From Campylobacterota bacterium (GTDB taxonomy: Bacteria; Campylobacterota; Campylobacteria; Campylobacterales; SZUA-545), in contig JAUPLZ010000159.1 in assembly GCA_030836705.1 (NCBI GenBank), forward strand, positions 1 to 15,043: 15,043 nucleotides of DNA. Direction: 5' to 3'. The notes under the pieces were generated by a model. That model saw nothing but the letters and a program-made list of their open reading frames with translations, was not told where the DNA came from and searched no databases. The translations under genes were made by a program, and so were the position numbers. Below are positions 1 through 8,500 of the stretch, in pieces. How positions within the stretch are numbered: position 1 is the stretch's first letter; each line of letters begins with the position of its first letter.

Positions 1-318
1 GTTCTAGGACCAAAAGGATTGATGCCTAACCCTAAAACTGGTACTGTGACTATGGATGTTACTACCGCTGTTAAAAATGTAAAAGGCGGTCAAGTTAATT
101 TTAAGGTTGACAAGAAAGGTAATATCCATGCAGGTATCGGCAAGGCAAGTTTTTCTAAAGATGCAATTAGAGAAAACGCAGAAGCTGTGATTAAGACTCT
201 TAATCGTATGAAGCCCGCTGCTGCTAAAGGGAAGTACATTAAAAAGGCGGTGCTGAGTTTGACTATGTCTCCTGCTGTTCAATTAGATGCGAACGAGCTT
301 ATGGAACTAAGAGGTTAA
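1..318 (+). CDS. rplA: 50S ribosomal protein L1, C-terminal part (5' end outside window)
   Basis: L1 binds 23S rRNA at the mobile L1 stalk near the E site and in many bacteria represses its own operon by binding the leader mRNA. The reading frame is open from base 1 and gives 105 residues before the TAA. The full protein is normally about 230 residues, so roughly the first 125 are missing because the window begins inside the gene. The opening residues VLGPKGLMPNPKTGTV are the L1 family signature, followed by the VNFKVDKKGNIHAGIGKASF segment and the terminal DANELMELRG. The gene is followed after 65 nt by rplJ, the standard L11-L1-L10-L12 order, so rplK is expected just upstream. An ATG at 19 is internal and not the real start. 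Confidence 0.96.
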   Translation, partial: VLGPKGLMPNPKTGTVTMDVTTAVKNVKGGQVNFKVDKKGNIHAGIGKASFSKDAIRENAEAVIKTLNRMKPAAAKGKYIKKAVLSLTMSPAVQLDANELMELRG

Positions 319-327
319 ACAAAGTCT

Positions 328-370
328 ACTAAAGAGAGTGGGTAGCGCATGCGTAAAACCTGCTTGAAGT
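328..370 (+). promoter_or_regulatory. Putative L10 leader: kink-turn hairpin before rplJ
   Basis: Folding by eye the 65-nt gap between rplA and rplJ gives a kink-turn. A short C-stem (328-330 with 368-370) is followed by a three-A bulge at 331-333. Next come tandem sheared pairs G334-A367 and A335-G366, then a stem of 336-343 with 358-365 that includes G-U pairs. A small inner stem (345-347 with 352-354) caps it. L10 leaders of other bacteria are known to contain a kink-turn bound by the L10-L12 complex, which represses translation of rplJ and rplL. The rplJ Shine-Dalgarno AAAGGAG (372-378) begins two bases after the C-stem, so binding could block it. The C-stem is only 3 bp, and no covariance could be examined. 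Confidence 0.5.
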
Positions 371-383
371 CAAAGGAGCACGA

Positions 384-872
384 ATGACTAAGGCGCAAAA
401 AGCCGAAGTAATTGATTTTCTAACCTCTTCCTTTAAAGAGACGGAAGCGATTGCTATTTGTGACTACAAAGGTCTTACTGTTAAGCAGCTTGAAACTCTA
501 AGAAATAGAGTTAGAGTTGTTGGCGGCAACACAAAAGTAGTTAAAAATACATTAGCAAATATAGCACTAAAAAATGCTGGCAAAGATGGTTATGAACTAA
601 GCGAAACAAATGTTTTGGTTTGGGGAAATGATCAACTTCAAATAGCAAAAATAGTTGCTAAATTTGCATCGGAAAATAAGGAATTATTTGTTATCAGACA
701 AGCATATATAGACGGTTCGTTTAAAAATGCTGAAGAAATTGTTGCACTTTCTAAGCTTCCTGGACGCGAAGAGCTTCTTGGAATGTTGTTGTCTACATGG
801 ACGGCTCCAATTAGAATGTTTGTTACAGGTCTTGATAATCTTTCAAAAAAGAATGAAGCGCAATCCGCTTAA
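384..872 (+). CDS. rplJ: 50S ribosomal protein L10
   Basis: L10 anchors the ribosomal stalk. Its N-terminal domain binds 23S rRNA beside L11, and its C-terminal helix carries the L12 dimers that recruit translation GTPases. The 162-residue length is normal. Family features are the N-terminal MTKAQKAEVIDFL helix, the CDYKGLTVKQLETLR segment (about residues 26-40) and KVVKNTLANIAL (about 51-62). The C-terminal helix APIRMFVTGLDNL would dock L12. The ATG at 384 is chosen because AAAGGAG lies 5 nt upstream. The gene is followed after 24 nt by rplL, its stalk partner. A kink-turn leader just upstream suggests autoregulation by L10-L12. Confidence 0.96.
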   Translation: MTKAQKAEVIDFLTSSFKETEAIAICDYKGLTVKQLETLRNRVRVVGGNTKVVKNTLANIALKNAGKDGYELSETNVLVWGNDQLQIAKIVAKFASENKELFVIRQAYIDGSFKNAEEIVALSKLPGREELLGMLLSTWTAPIRMFVTGLDNLSKKNEAQSA

Positions 873-896
873 TATTTAAAGGAAAAAGGAAAAAAA

Positions 897-1271
897 ATGG
901 CAATTACAAAAGAAGATGTATTAGAATTTATTGGAAATTTAACTGTTGTTCAACTTAATGAACTTGTAAAAGAGTTTGAAGAGAAGTTTGGTGTTTCTGC
1001 TCAGCCAACTGTTATAGCTGGTGCTGGTGGTGGTGAAGCTGCTGCGGCTGTTGAAGAAAAAACTGAGTTCGATGTAATTCTTGTTGATTCTGGTGAAAAG
1101 AAAATAAATGTTATTAAGGTAGTAAGAGAGCTTACTGGTCTTGGACTAAAAGAAGCAAAAACTGCTACAGAAGAGACGCCTTCTAAAATTAAAACTGGCG
1201 TAAGTAAAGAAGATGCTGCTAATGCTAAAGCTAAACTTGAAGAAGCTGGCGCTAAAGTAGAAATTAAATAA
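897..1271 (+). CDS. rplL: 50S ribosomal protein L7/L12
   Basis: L12 is the multicopy stalk protein that contacts EF-G, EF-Tu, IF2 and release factors and stimulates GTP hydrolysis. The 124-residue protein shows the three usual parts. Residues 1-35 are the dimerisation and L10-binding domain (ITKEDVLEFIGNLTVVQLNELV). About 36-55 are a flexible Gly/Ala-rich hinge (AGAGGGEAAAA). From 56 onward comes the factor-binding domain, with FDVILV and the helix KVVRELTGLGLKEAK. AAGGA lies 6 nt before the ATG at 897, within a doubled AAGGAAAAAGGA stretch that suggests efficient initiation, as expected for a protein needed in excess over L10. A hairpin with a T run follows, so part of the transcription probably stops before rpoB. 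Confidence 0.97.
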   Translation: MAITKEDVLEFIGNLTVVQLNELVKEFEEKFGVSAQPTVIAGAGGGEAAAAVEEKTEFDVILVDSGEKKINVIKVVRELTGLGLKEAKTATEETPSKIKTGVSKEDAANAKAKLEEAGAKVEIK

Positions 1272-1285
1272 TTTTTCGTTTTTTT

Positions 1286-1308
1286 GGCGGTTTTTCAACC
1301 GCCTTTTT
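1286..1308 (+). terminator. Intrinsic terminator/attenuator after rplL
   Basis: A perfect 7-bp stem GGCGGTT (1286-1292) pairs with AACCGCC (1297-1303) around a TTTC loop and is followed by five T (1304-1308). It lies 15 nt after the rplL stop. A partial terminator at this position is known in E. coli, where it lowers rpoBC transcription relative to the ribosomal protein genes. The same role is inferred here. Confidence 0.85.
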
Positions 1309-1319
1309 CACTTCATATA

Positions 1320-1347
1320 TAAAATATTGCAATATTTTAATTTTTTT
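1320..1347 (+). repeat. Perfect 20-bp A/T palindrome followed by a T7 run, upstream of rpoB
   Basis: Positions 1320-1339 are an exact inverted repeat centred on TTGCAA, followed by A and then seven T (1341-1347). As RNA it could form an 8-bp A-U stem with a UGCA loop ahead of the U run, a weak second terminator. As DNA it could be a dimeric operator: a TATAAA-like -10 (1318-1323) overlaps its left end. The rest of the 108-nt rplL-rpoB gap holds the GC-rich hairpin upstream and the rpoB ribosome binding site AAGAGG (1366-1371). Function is not established. Confidence 0.5.
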
Positions 1348-1379
1348 ACTAACACAATATCACTTAAGAGGTTAGTCCT

Positions 1380-4300
1380 ATGCTAAATAGTTTAAAATCA
1401 GGGAATCGTTTACGCGTAGATTTTTCAAAATTTCCTCAAGCACTTAATATACCTAATTTGTTACAACTACAACAAAATAGTTATGATGATTTTTTGATGA
1501 TCGATAAAGAAGATAGAGCTAACAGCGGTATAGAAAAAGTATTCCGTGCTGTTTTTCCTATTCATGATGCTAAAAATACAATGACATTAGAATATGTCGG
1601 AAATGAGTTTGGCAAACCAAAATATACTATAAGAGAATCAATGGAAAGAGGGCTTACTTATTCGGTGCCTCTTAAAATAAAAGTTCGACTTATTATATGG
1701 GACAAAAATGAAAAAACCGATGAAAGAATCGGTGTAAAAGATATTAAAGAACAATCTATCTATGTTAGAGAAATTCCATTAATGACAGATAGAACATCTT
1801 TTATCATTAACGGTGTCGAAAGAGTTGTTGTAAATCAACTTTATAGAAGTCCAGGTGTTATATTTAAATCAGAAGAGTCCTCCACTGTATCTAATAAACT
1901 TATTTTTACTTCTCAAATCATTCCGGATCGCGGTTCGTGGATATATTTTGAGTATGATGCAAAAGATACACTCTATGTAAGAATTAATAAAAGAAGAAAA
2001 ATACCTGTAACAATTCTTTTTAGAGCAATGGGATATAGCAAGCAAAACATCATAAAAATGTTTTACCCTACTTTGAATATTAAAATTGAAAATAATAAAT
2101 TTTTAGTTAAGTTTGATCCTAGAGAATTTTCTGGTCGTTTAGAGTATGATCTAAAAGATAAAGACGGGAATCTTATCTTGGCAGCCGGAAAGAGATTAAC
2201 GGCTAAAAAAGCTCAATCTTTAAAAGAAGAAGGGCTGAATCTTATCGAATACCCTGTTGAAACTCTTTTTGAAAGATATCTTGCCGAACCTATTATAAAT
2301 AATGAAACTGGCGAGGTTTTGTATGAGACTTTAACTCAGCTTGATGAAAATAAATTAAAGAAAATTATCGAGCTTGGTCATAGTGAAATAATGATTGCAA
2401 ATGACTTGGCGGTTGGAGTTGACAAGTCGATAATCAATGCCTTTGCTTTAGATCAAGAGTCTTTAAAATTACTTAAGCAAACAGAGGGAATAGACGATGA
2501 AAATGATCTTGCGGCAATTAGAATATACAAAGTTATGCGCCCAGGTGAGCCGGTAACAAAAGAAGCCGCAAAAGATTTTGTCCAAAAGCTTTTCTTTGAT
2601 CCAGAAAGATATGACTTAACAAGAGTAGGTCGTATGAAGATGAATCATAAGCTTGATATTAATGTTCCTGAGTATGTTACTACTTTAATCCCAGAAGATA
2701 TTATTAAAAGTGTTAAGTATCTTATTAAGATTAAGAACGGTCAAGGTCACATAGATGATAGAGACCATTTGGGGAATAAAAGAATAAGAGCCATAGGCGA
2801 GCTTCTTGCAAACGAGCTTCATATGGGTCTTGTAAGAATGCAAAAGGCTATAAAAGATAAGCTAACAACCATCTCTTCTCTTGATGAAGTTATGCCGCAT
2901 GATCTTATTAATTCAAAAATGATTACAAGCACTATCATTGATTTTTTTGCTACTGGTCAGCTTTCGCAATTTATGGATCAAACAAATCCTCTTTCAGAAG
3001 TTACCCACAAAAGAAGATTATCATCTCTTGGAGAGGGCGGTCTTGTAAAAGAGAGAGCAGGATTTGAGGTTAGAGATGTCCATCCGTCTCATTACGGAAG
3101 AATTTGTCCTATTGAAACTCCAGAAGGGCAAAATATCGGTTTGATTAACACTCTTTCTACCTATGCTAGAGTTAATGCTCTTGGGTTTATAGAAGCACCT
3201 TTTAAGAAGGTAGTTGATGGCGTAGTTAAAGATGAAATTGTATATTTGACTGCGACGCAAGAAGAAGGCTTAGCAATAACTCCATTAAATACAGAACTTG
3301 ATGAAAATGGAAGAATTTCTGAAGAGTTGGTAGAGGCAAGGATTGATGGCGAAATTGAATTAATGGATAGAAATAAAATAAATCTTATTGATCTTTCTCC
3401 AAAGATGCTAATCGGTGTTGCTGCTGGGCTTATTCCGTTTTTAGAGCATAACGACGCAAACCGTGCGCTAATGGGTTCAAACATGCAAAGACAAGGCGTT
3501 CCTCTTATTTGGAGTGAAGCGCCGATGGTTGGAACAGGCATGGAATCTATTGTGGCAAGAGATGCATGGCAAAGTATTAAGGCAAAAAGAGCTGGTGTTG
3601 TTGAAAAAGTTGATGCAAAAAATATATATGTTTTAGGCGAAGATAAAGATGGAATTTATATAGACCACTATCCGCTTGATAAATACTTAAGAACAAACCA
3701 AAACACTGCTTTTAGCCAAAGACCGATTGTAAAACAAGGAACAATAGTTCATGAGGGTATGATAATAGCAGATGGTCCGAATATGGATCAAGGCGAGCTT
3801 GCGCTTGGAAAAAATATTTGTGTTGCGTTTATGCCTTGGCATGGATATAACTTTGAAGACGCTATTGTTGTAAGTGAAAGAATTCTAAGAGATGATGTTT
3901 TTACATCGGTTCATATCTATGAAAAAGAGATAGAGGCAAGAGAGCTTAAGCACGGCGTTGAAGAGATTACAAGAGACTTGCCTAATGTCAAAGAAGAAGA
4001 TATAGCACACCTTGATGAAAGCGGAATAATTAAGGTTGGAACATATGTTAAAGCCGGAATGATTATAGTAGGAAAAGTAACTCCAAAAGGCGAAGTTAAA
4101 CCAACGCCAGAAGAGAGACTTTTGCGTGCAATATTCGGCGAAAAGGCCGGACATGTTGTAAATAAATCTATGTACTGTCCTCCAAGTATGGAAGGTACTG
4201 TAATTGATGTAAAAATATTTACAAAAAAAGGTTATGAAAAAGACGAAAGAGCTAGAATAAAATTTGAAGAAGAAAAAGCAGAGATAGAGTCAGCTCATCA

Positions 4301-5519
4301 TGATAAGCTTATGATGGTTGACAGAGAAGAGATGCTTAAAATCATCGGTTTTATTTCAAAGCAAGAGTTAAAAGTTGAGACTGAAATTAATGGTAAACTT
4401 TACAAAAAAGATACCAAAATCGATAAAAAAGACCTTGAAAACATAAACAGATTTGCGCTTAACGGAGTGGTAAAAAACTTTAGCAAAGATGTTCAAAAAG
4501 AGTTTGAAAAAATCAAAAATCACTTTAGAGACCAAAAAGAGCAATTAAGAGTTGATATAGAAGAGAAGCTAACCGTATTGGAAAAAGATGATATCTTGCC
4601 AAGCGGCGTTGTTAAACTTGTAAAAGTTTATATAGCGACAAAGCGAAAGCTAAAAGTTGGTGATAAAATGGCTGGTAGACATGGAAACAAAGGTATTGTT
4701 TCTACAATCGTACCGCAAATGGACATGCCATTTCTTCCTGATGGCACGCCGGTTGATATCTGTTTAAATCCATTGGGTGTTCCAAGTCGTATGAATATTG
4801 GTCAGATACTTGAAGTACATTTAGGGCTTGCAGGTAAAAATCTAGGCAATCAAATAGAAGAAATCTTTGAAAAGCATAAGGTTGATTTTGTTTCCAAGCT
4901 TAGAAAGAAAATGTCAGAAATTGCCAAAGTTACAAAATTAATGGGCGATGAAAACCTTGTTGACTCGGCTAGCGATGAAGAGATAATAAAATATGCTCAA
5001 GATTGGAGAAAGGGTGTAAAGTTCGCCACTCCGGTATTTGAAGGCGTAAATGCAAAAGAGTTCAAGAAGCTATTTGAGCTTGCAAAAATAGATATGGACG
5101 GCAAGACGGAGCTTTATGATGGAAGAACCGGCGATAAGTTTAAAGAGAGAGTAAATGTTGGTTTTATGTATATTCTAAAACTTCACCATTTGGTTGATGA
5201 AAAAGTTCACGCAAGAGGAACTGGACCATATTCTCTTGTAACTCAACAACCAGTCGGAGGTAAAGCACTATTTGGTGGACAAAGATTTGGTGAGATGGAG
5301 GTTTGGGCGCTTGAAGCGTATGGGGCTGCTCATACACTAAAAGAGATGTTAACCGTAAAATCTGATGATACAGAAGGGCGTGTAAAAACATATAGAGCCA
5401 TAACAAAGGGCGAAAATCTACCAGAATCAGGAGTACCGGAAATATTCTTTGTATTAACAAAGGAACTTCAGGCTCTTGGACTTGATATAGAAGTGTTCAA
5501 GGAAAAAAACGATGAGTAA
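1380..5519 (+). CDS. rpoB: DNA-directed RNA polymerase subunit beta
   Basis: The beta subunit forms half of the RNA polymerase active-site cleft together with RpoC. At 1379 residues it matches the usual Campylobacterota length. The rifampicin-pocket segment LSQFMDQTNPLSEVTHKRR is intact. The residues matching E. coli D516, H526 and S531 are D533, H543 and S548, all of the sensitive type. DVHPSHYGRICPIETPEGQN follows. The conserved KVGDKMAGRHGNKG segment lies near residue 1095, and GGKALFGGQRFGEMEVWALEAYGA is near the C-terminus. A charged, Lys/Glu-rich, probably coiled-coil stretch (about residues 950-1080) is the lineage-variable insertion region. The start at 1380 has AAGAGG 8 nt upstream. 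The 3' end overlaps rpoC by 8 nt in a different frame, so the two are coupled but not fused. Confidence 0.98.
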   Translation: MLNSLKSGNRLRVDFSKFPQALNIPNLLQLQQNSYDDFLMIDKEDRANSGIEKVFRAVFPIHDAKNTMTLEYVGNEFGKPKYTIRESMERGLTYSVPLKIKVRLIIWDKNEKTDERIGVKDIKEQSIYVREIPLMTDRTSFIINGVERVVVNQLYRSPGVIFKSEESSTVSNKLIFTSQIIPDRGSWIYFEYDAKDTLYVRINKRRKIPVTILFRAMGYSKQNIIKMFYPTLNIKIENNKFLVKFDPREFSGRLEYDLKDKDGNLILAAGKRLTAKKAQSLKEEGLNLIEYPVETLFERYLAEPIINNETGEVLYETLTQLDENKLKKIIELGHSEIMIANDLAVGVDKSIINAFALDQESLKLLKQTEGIDDENDLAAIRIYKVMRPGEPVTKEAAKDFVQKLFFDPERYDLTRVGRMKMNHKLDINVPEYVTTLIPEDIIKSVKYLIKIKNGQGHIDDRDHLGNKRIRAIGELLANELHMGLVRMQKAIKDKLTTISSLDEVMPHDLINSKMITSTIIDFFATGQLSQFMDQTNPLSEVTHKRRLSSLGEGGLVKERAGFEVRDVHPSHYGRICPIETPEGQNIGLINTLSTYARVNALGFIEAPFKKVVDGVVKDEIVYLTATQEEGLAITPLNTELDENGRISEELVEARIDGEIELMDRNKINLIDLSPKMLIGVAAGLIPFLEHNDANRALMGSNMQRQGVPLIWSEAPMVGTGMESIVARDAWQSIKAKRAGVVEKVDAKNIYVLGEDKDGIYIDHYPLDKYLRTNQNTAFSQRPIVKQGTIVHEGMIIADGPNMDQGELALGKNICVAFMPWHGYNFEDAIVVSERILRDDVFTSVHIYEKEIEARELKHGVEEITRDLPNVKEEDIAHLDESGIIKVGTYVKAGMIIVGKVTPKGEVKPTPEERLLRAIFGEKAGHVVNKSMYCPPSMEGTVIDVKIFTKKGYEKDERARIKFEEEKAEIESAHHDKLMMVDREEMLKIIGFISKQELKVETEINGKLYKKDTKIDKKDLENINRFALNGVVKNFSKDVQKEFEKIKNHFRDQKEQLRVDIEEKLTVLEKDDILPSGVVKLVKVYIATKRKLKVGDKMAGRHGNKGIVSTIVPQMDMPFLPDGTPVDICLNPLGVPSRMNIGQILEVHLGLAGKNLGNQIEEIFEKHKVDFVSKLRKKMSEIAKVTKLMGDENLVDSASDEEIIKYAQDWRKGVKFATPVFEGVNAKEFKKLFELAKIDMDGKTELYDGRTGDKFKERVNVGFMYILKLHHLVDEKVHARGTGPYSLVTQQPVGGKALFGGQRFGEMEVWALEAYGAAHTLKEMLTVKSDDTEGRVKTYRAITKGENLPESGVPEIFFVLTKELQALGLDIEVFKEKNDE

Positions 5520-8500
5520 AATTGCAAATTTAGAAAAAATTGAGATTACTGAAGAGCATAAGCCTAAGGATTTTGACGCTTTACAAATAATGATTGCTTC
5601 ACCGGAAAAGATACTTTCGTGGAGTTATGGCGAGGTTAAAAAACCGGAGACTATAAATTATCGTACACTAAAACCTGAGAGAGATGGGCTTTTTTGTGCA
5701 AAAATTTTCGGACCTGTTAGGGATTATGAGTGCGGATGCGGAAAATACAAAAAAATGCGATACAAAGGCATTGTATGTGAAAAATGTGGAGTTGAAGTTA
5801 CTTCAAGCAAGGTAAGAAGATCTAGAATGGGTCATATCGAGCTTGCTGCTCCTGTTGCTCATATTTGGTATGTTAACTCCCTTCCTAGTAGAATAGGTAC
5901 TCTTCTTGGCGTAAAAATGAAAGATCTAGAAAGAGTACTTTATTATGAAGCATATATTGTAAGTCATCCAGGCGAAGCATTTTATGATAATGAGGGCAAG
6001 ATAAAAGTTCAAAAATATGATGTTCTTAATGAAGAGCAATATCTTATTCTTGAAGAGAGATTTGCGCATACCGGTTTTAAAGCAGATATGGGCGGTGGCA
6101 TAATAAGAGAGCTTTTGGCTGATTTGGATCTTGCGGAGATGTTTTATACGACAAAGCAAGAAATTACCGAAACAAAAAGTGAAGCAAAATTAAAGACTCT
6201 TGTTAAAAAACTAAAAATTGTAGAGGCTTTTTTAAACTCTACAAATAGACCAGAGTGGATGATAATGCAAGTTCTTCCGGTTCTGCCGCCTGATATTAGA
6301 CCATTAGTAGCGCTTGATGGCGGTAAATTTGCTGTTTCTGACTTGAACGACCTTTATAGAAGAGTTATAAATAGAAATTCTCGTTTAAAAAGACTTCTTG
6401 AGCTTGATGCACCGCAGATTATTATTAGGAATGAAAAAAGAATGTTACAAGAGGCGGTAGATGCGCTTTTTGATAACGGTCGTCGTGCAAATGCGGTTAA
6501 AGGCGCAAACAAAAGACCTCTTAAATCTCTTTCTGAGATTATTAAAGGGAAGCAGGGTCGTTTTAGACAAAATCTTCTTGGAAAAAGGGTTGACTTTTCA
6601 GGTCGTTCTGTAATTGTTGTTGGTCCAGATCTTAAAATGGATGAGTGCGGACTTCCAAAGACCATGGCGCTAGAGCTTTTTCAGCCTCATCTTATGGCGA
6701 AATTAGAAGAAAAAGGTTATGCAACAACTCTAAAAGCAGCAAAGAGACTTATTGAAGAGAGAACAAATGAGGTTTGGGAGTGTCTTGCCGAGGTTGTAAA
6801 TGGTTATCCTATTATGCTTAATCGTGCCCCGACTCTGCATAAACTTTCTATTCAAGCATTTCATCCAAGGCTTATAGACGGTAAAGCTATCCAGCTTCAT
6901 CCTCTTGTGTGTTCTGCATTTAATGCTGACTTTGACGGGGATCAGATGGCTGTGCATATTCCGCTTAGTCAAGAGGCTATTGCTGAGTGTAAGATATTGA
7001 TGCTTTCTAGTATGAATATACTTCTTCCGGCATCTGGCAAGGCAGTTACAACACCTTCTCAAGATATGGTTCTTGGTATTTATTATATATCGCTTGAGAA
7101 AGACGGCGTAAGAGGTCAAAACAAGCTTTTTGCAACTATTGATGAAGTGTTAATTGCTTTAGATTTGGGAATTGTAGATGTTCATGCAAAAATTAGAGTT
7201 TTGATAGATAATCATATTGTAACAACAACTGCTGGAAGAACACTTGTTAAGTCAATTGTGCCTGATTATGTTCCTAATGCCCTATGGAATCGTGTTCTTA
7301 AGAAGAGTAAAATAGGAGAGATGATTGATTATATCTATAAGCATGGTGGTGTTCATGATACTGCGGAGTTTTTGGATAATCTTAAAAATTTAGGATTCAA
7401 ATACTCAACAAGTTCTGGCATATCAATTTCTGCAAGCGATATCATAATACCTGCTGAAAAAGGCAAGATGATATCGGCTGCTAAAAATAAAATTATAGAA
7501 ATACAAAAGCAATACTCAACTGGTCTTTTGACAGAGCAAGAGAGATATAACAAAATCATAGATGTGTGGACGGATACAAATAATAAAGTTGCTGAAAGCA
7601 TGATGTCTCTTATACAAAACGATCAGGGTGGTTTTAACCCGATTCACATGATGGCAGACTCTGGAGCTAGAGGTTCGGCTGCTCAGATTAGACAGCTTGC
7701 TGGTATGAGGGGTCTTATGGCAAAACCTGACGGTTCTATTATTGAAACCCCTATTATTTCAAACTTCAAAGAAGGCTTGAATGTTCTTGAGTGTTTTATT
7801 TCTACTCATGGAGCTAGAAAAGGTCTTGCCGATACAGCTCTTAAGACAGCAAATGCCGGATATTTGACTAGAAAACTGATTGATATCGCTCAAAATGTAA
7901 GAATAACTATCGATGATTGTGGTACGCATGAAGGGATGGAGATTTCAAGCATTACGGTTGGTGGTGAGCTTATTGAGACGCTTGAAGATAGGGTTTTGGG
8001 TCGTATACTTGCCGAAGATGTTATAGATCCTCTTACGAATGAAGTGCTATTTAGCGAAGGAACATTAATCGACGAAGAGAAAGCAAGTAAAATTACTGAA
8101 GCTACAATTAAATCAGTAAAAATAAGAACTCCGTTGACTTGCAAGGCGTTAAACGGCTTGTGCGCAAAATGTTATGGTCTTAACCTTGGTGAAGGTTCAA
8201 TAGTTAAACCGGGAGAGGCTGTCGGTATTATAGCTGCACAATCTATCGGTGAGCCTGGAACGCAGCTTACGCTTAGAACATTCCATGTCGGCGGTACTGC
8301 AAGTAGAACACAAGAAGAGAGACAGATTATTGCTACAAAAGAAGGTTTTATTAGATATTACAATCTAAAAGTATTTAAAAACCCAAAAGGCGTAAATGTT
8401 GTAGCAAATAGAAGAAATGCAGCTGTTTTATTGGTTGAGCCAAAAATTAAAGCACCTTTTGATGGAAAATTTACGGCAGAGACAGTTCATGATGAGATTA

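Noticed and set aside
5504..5510. A-AAA-AAC slippery heptamer in the rpoB frame, possible programmed -1 frameshift into rpoC
   Set aside because: After a -1 slip the next codons are CGA then TGA, so translation stops at once. rpoC is in the +1 frame, so this site cannot make a fusion by -1 shifting.
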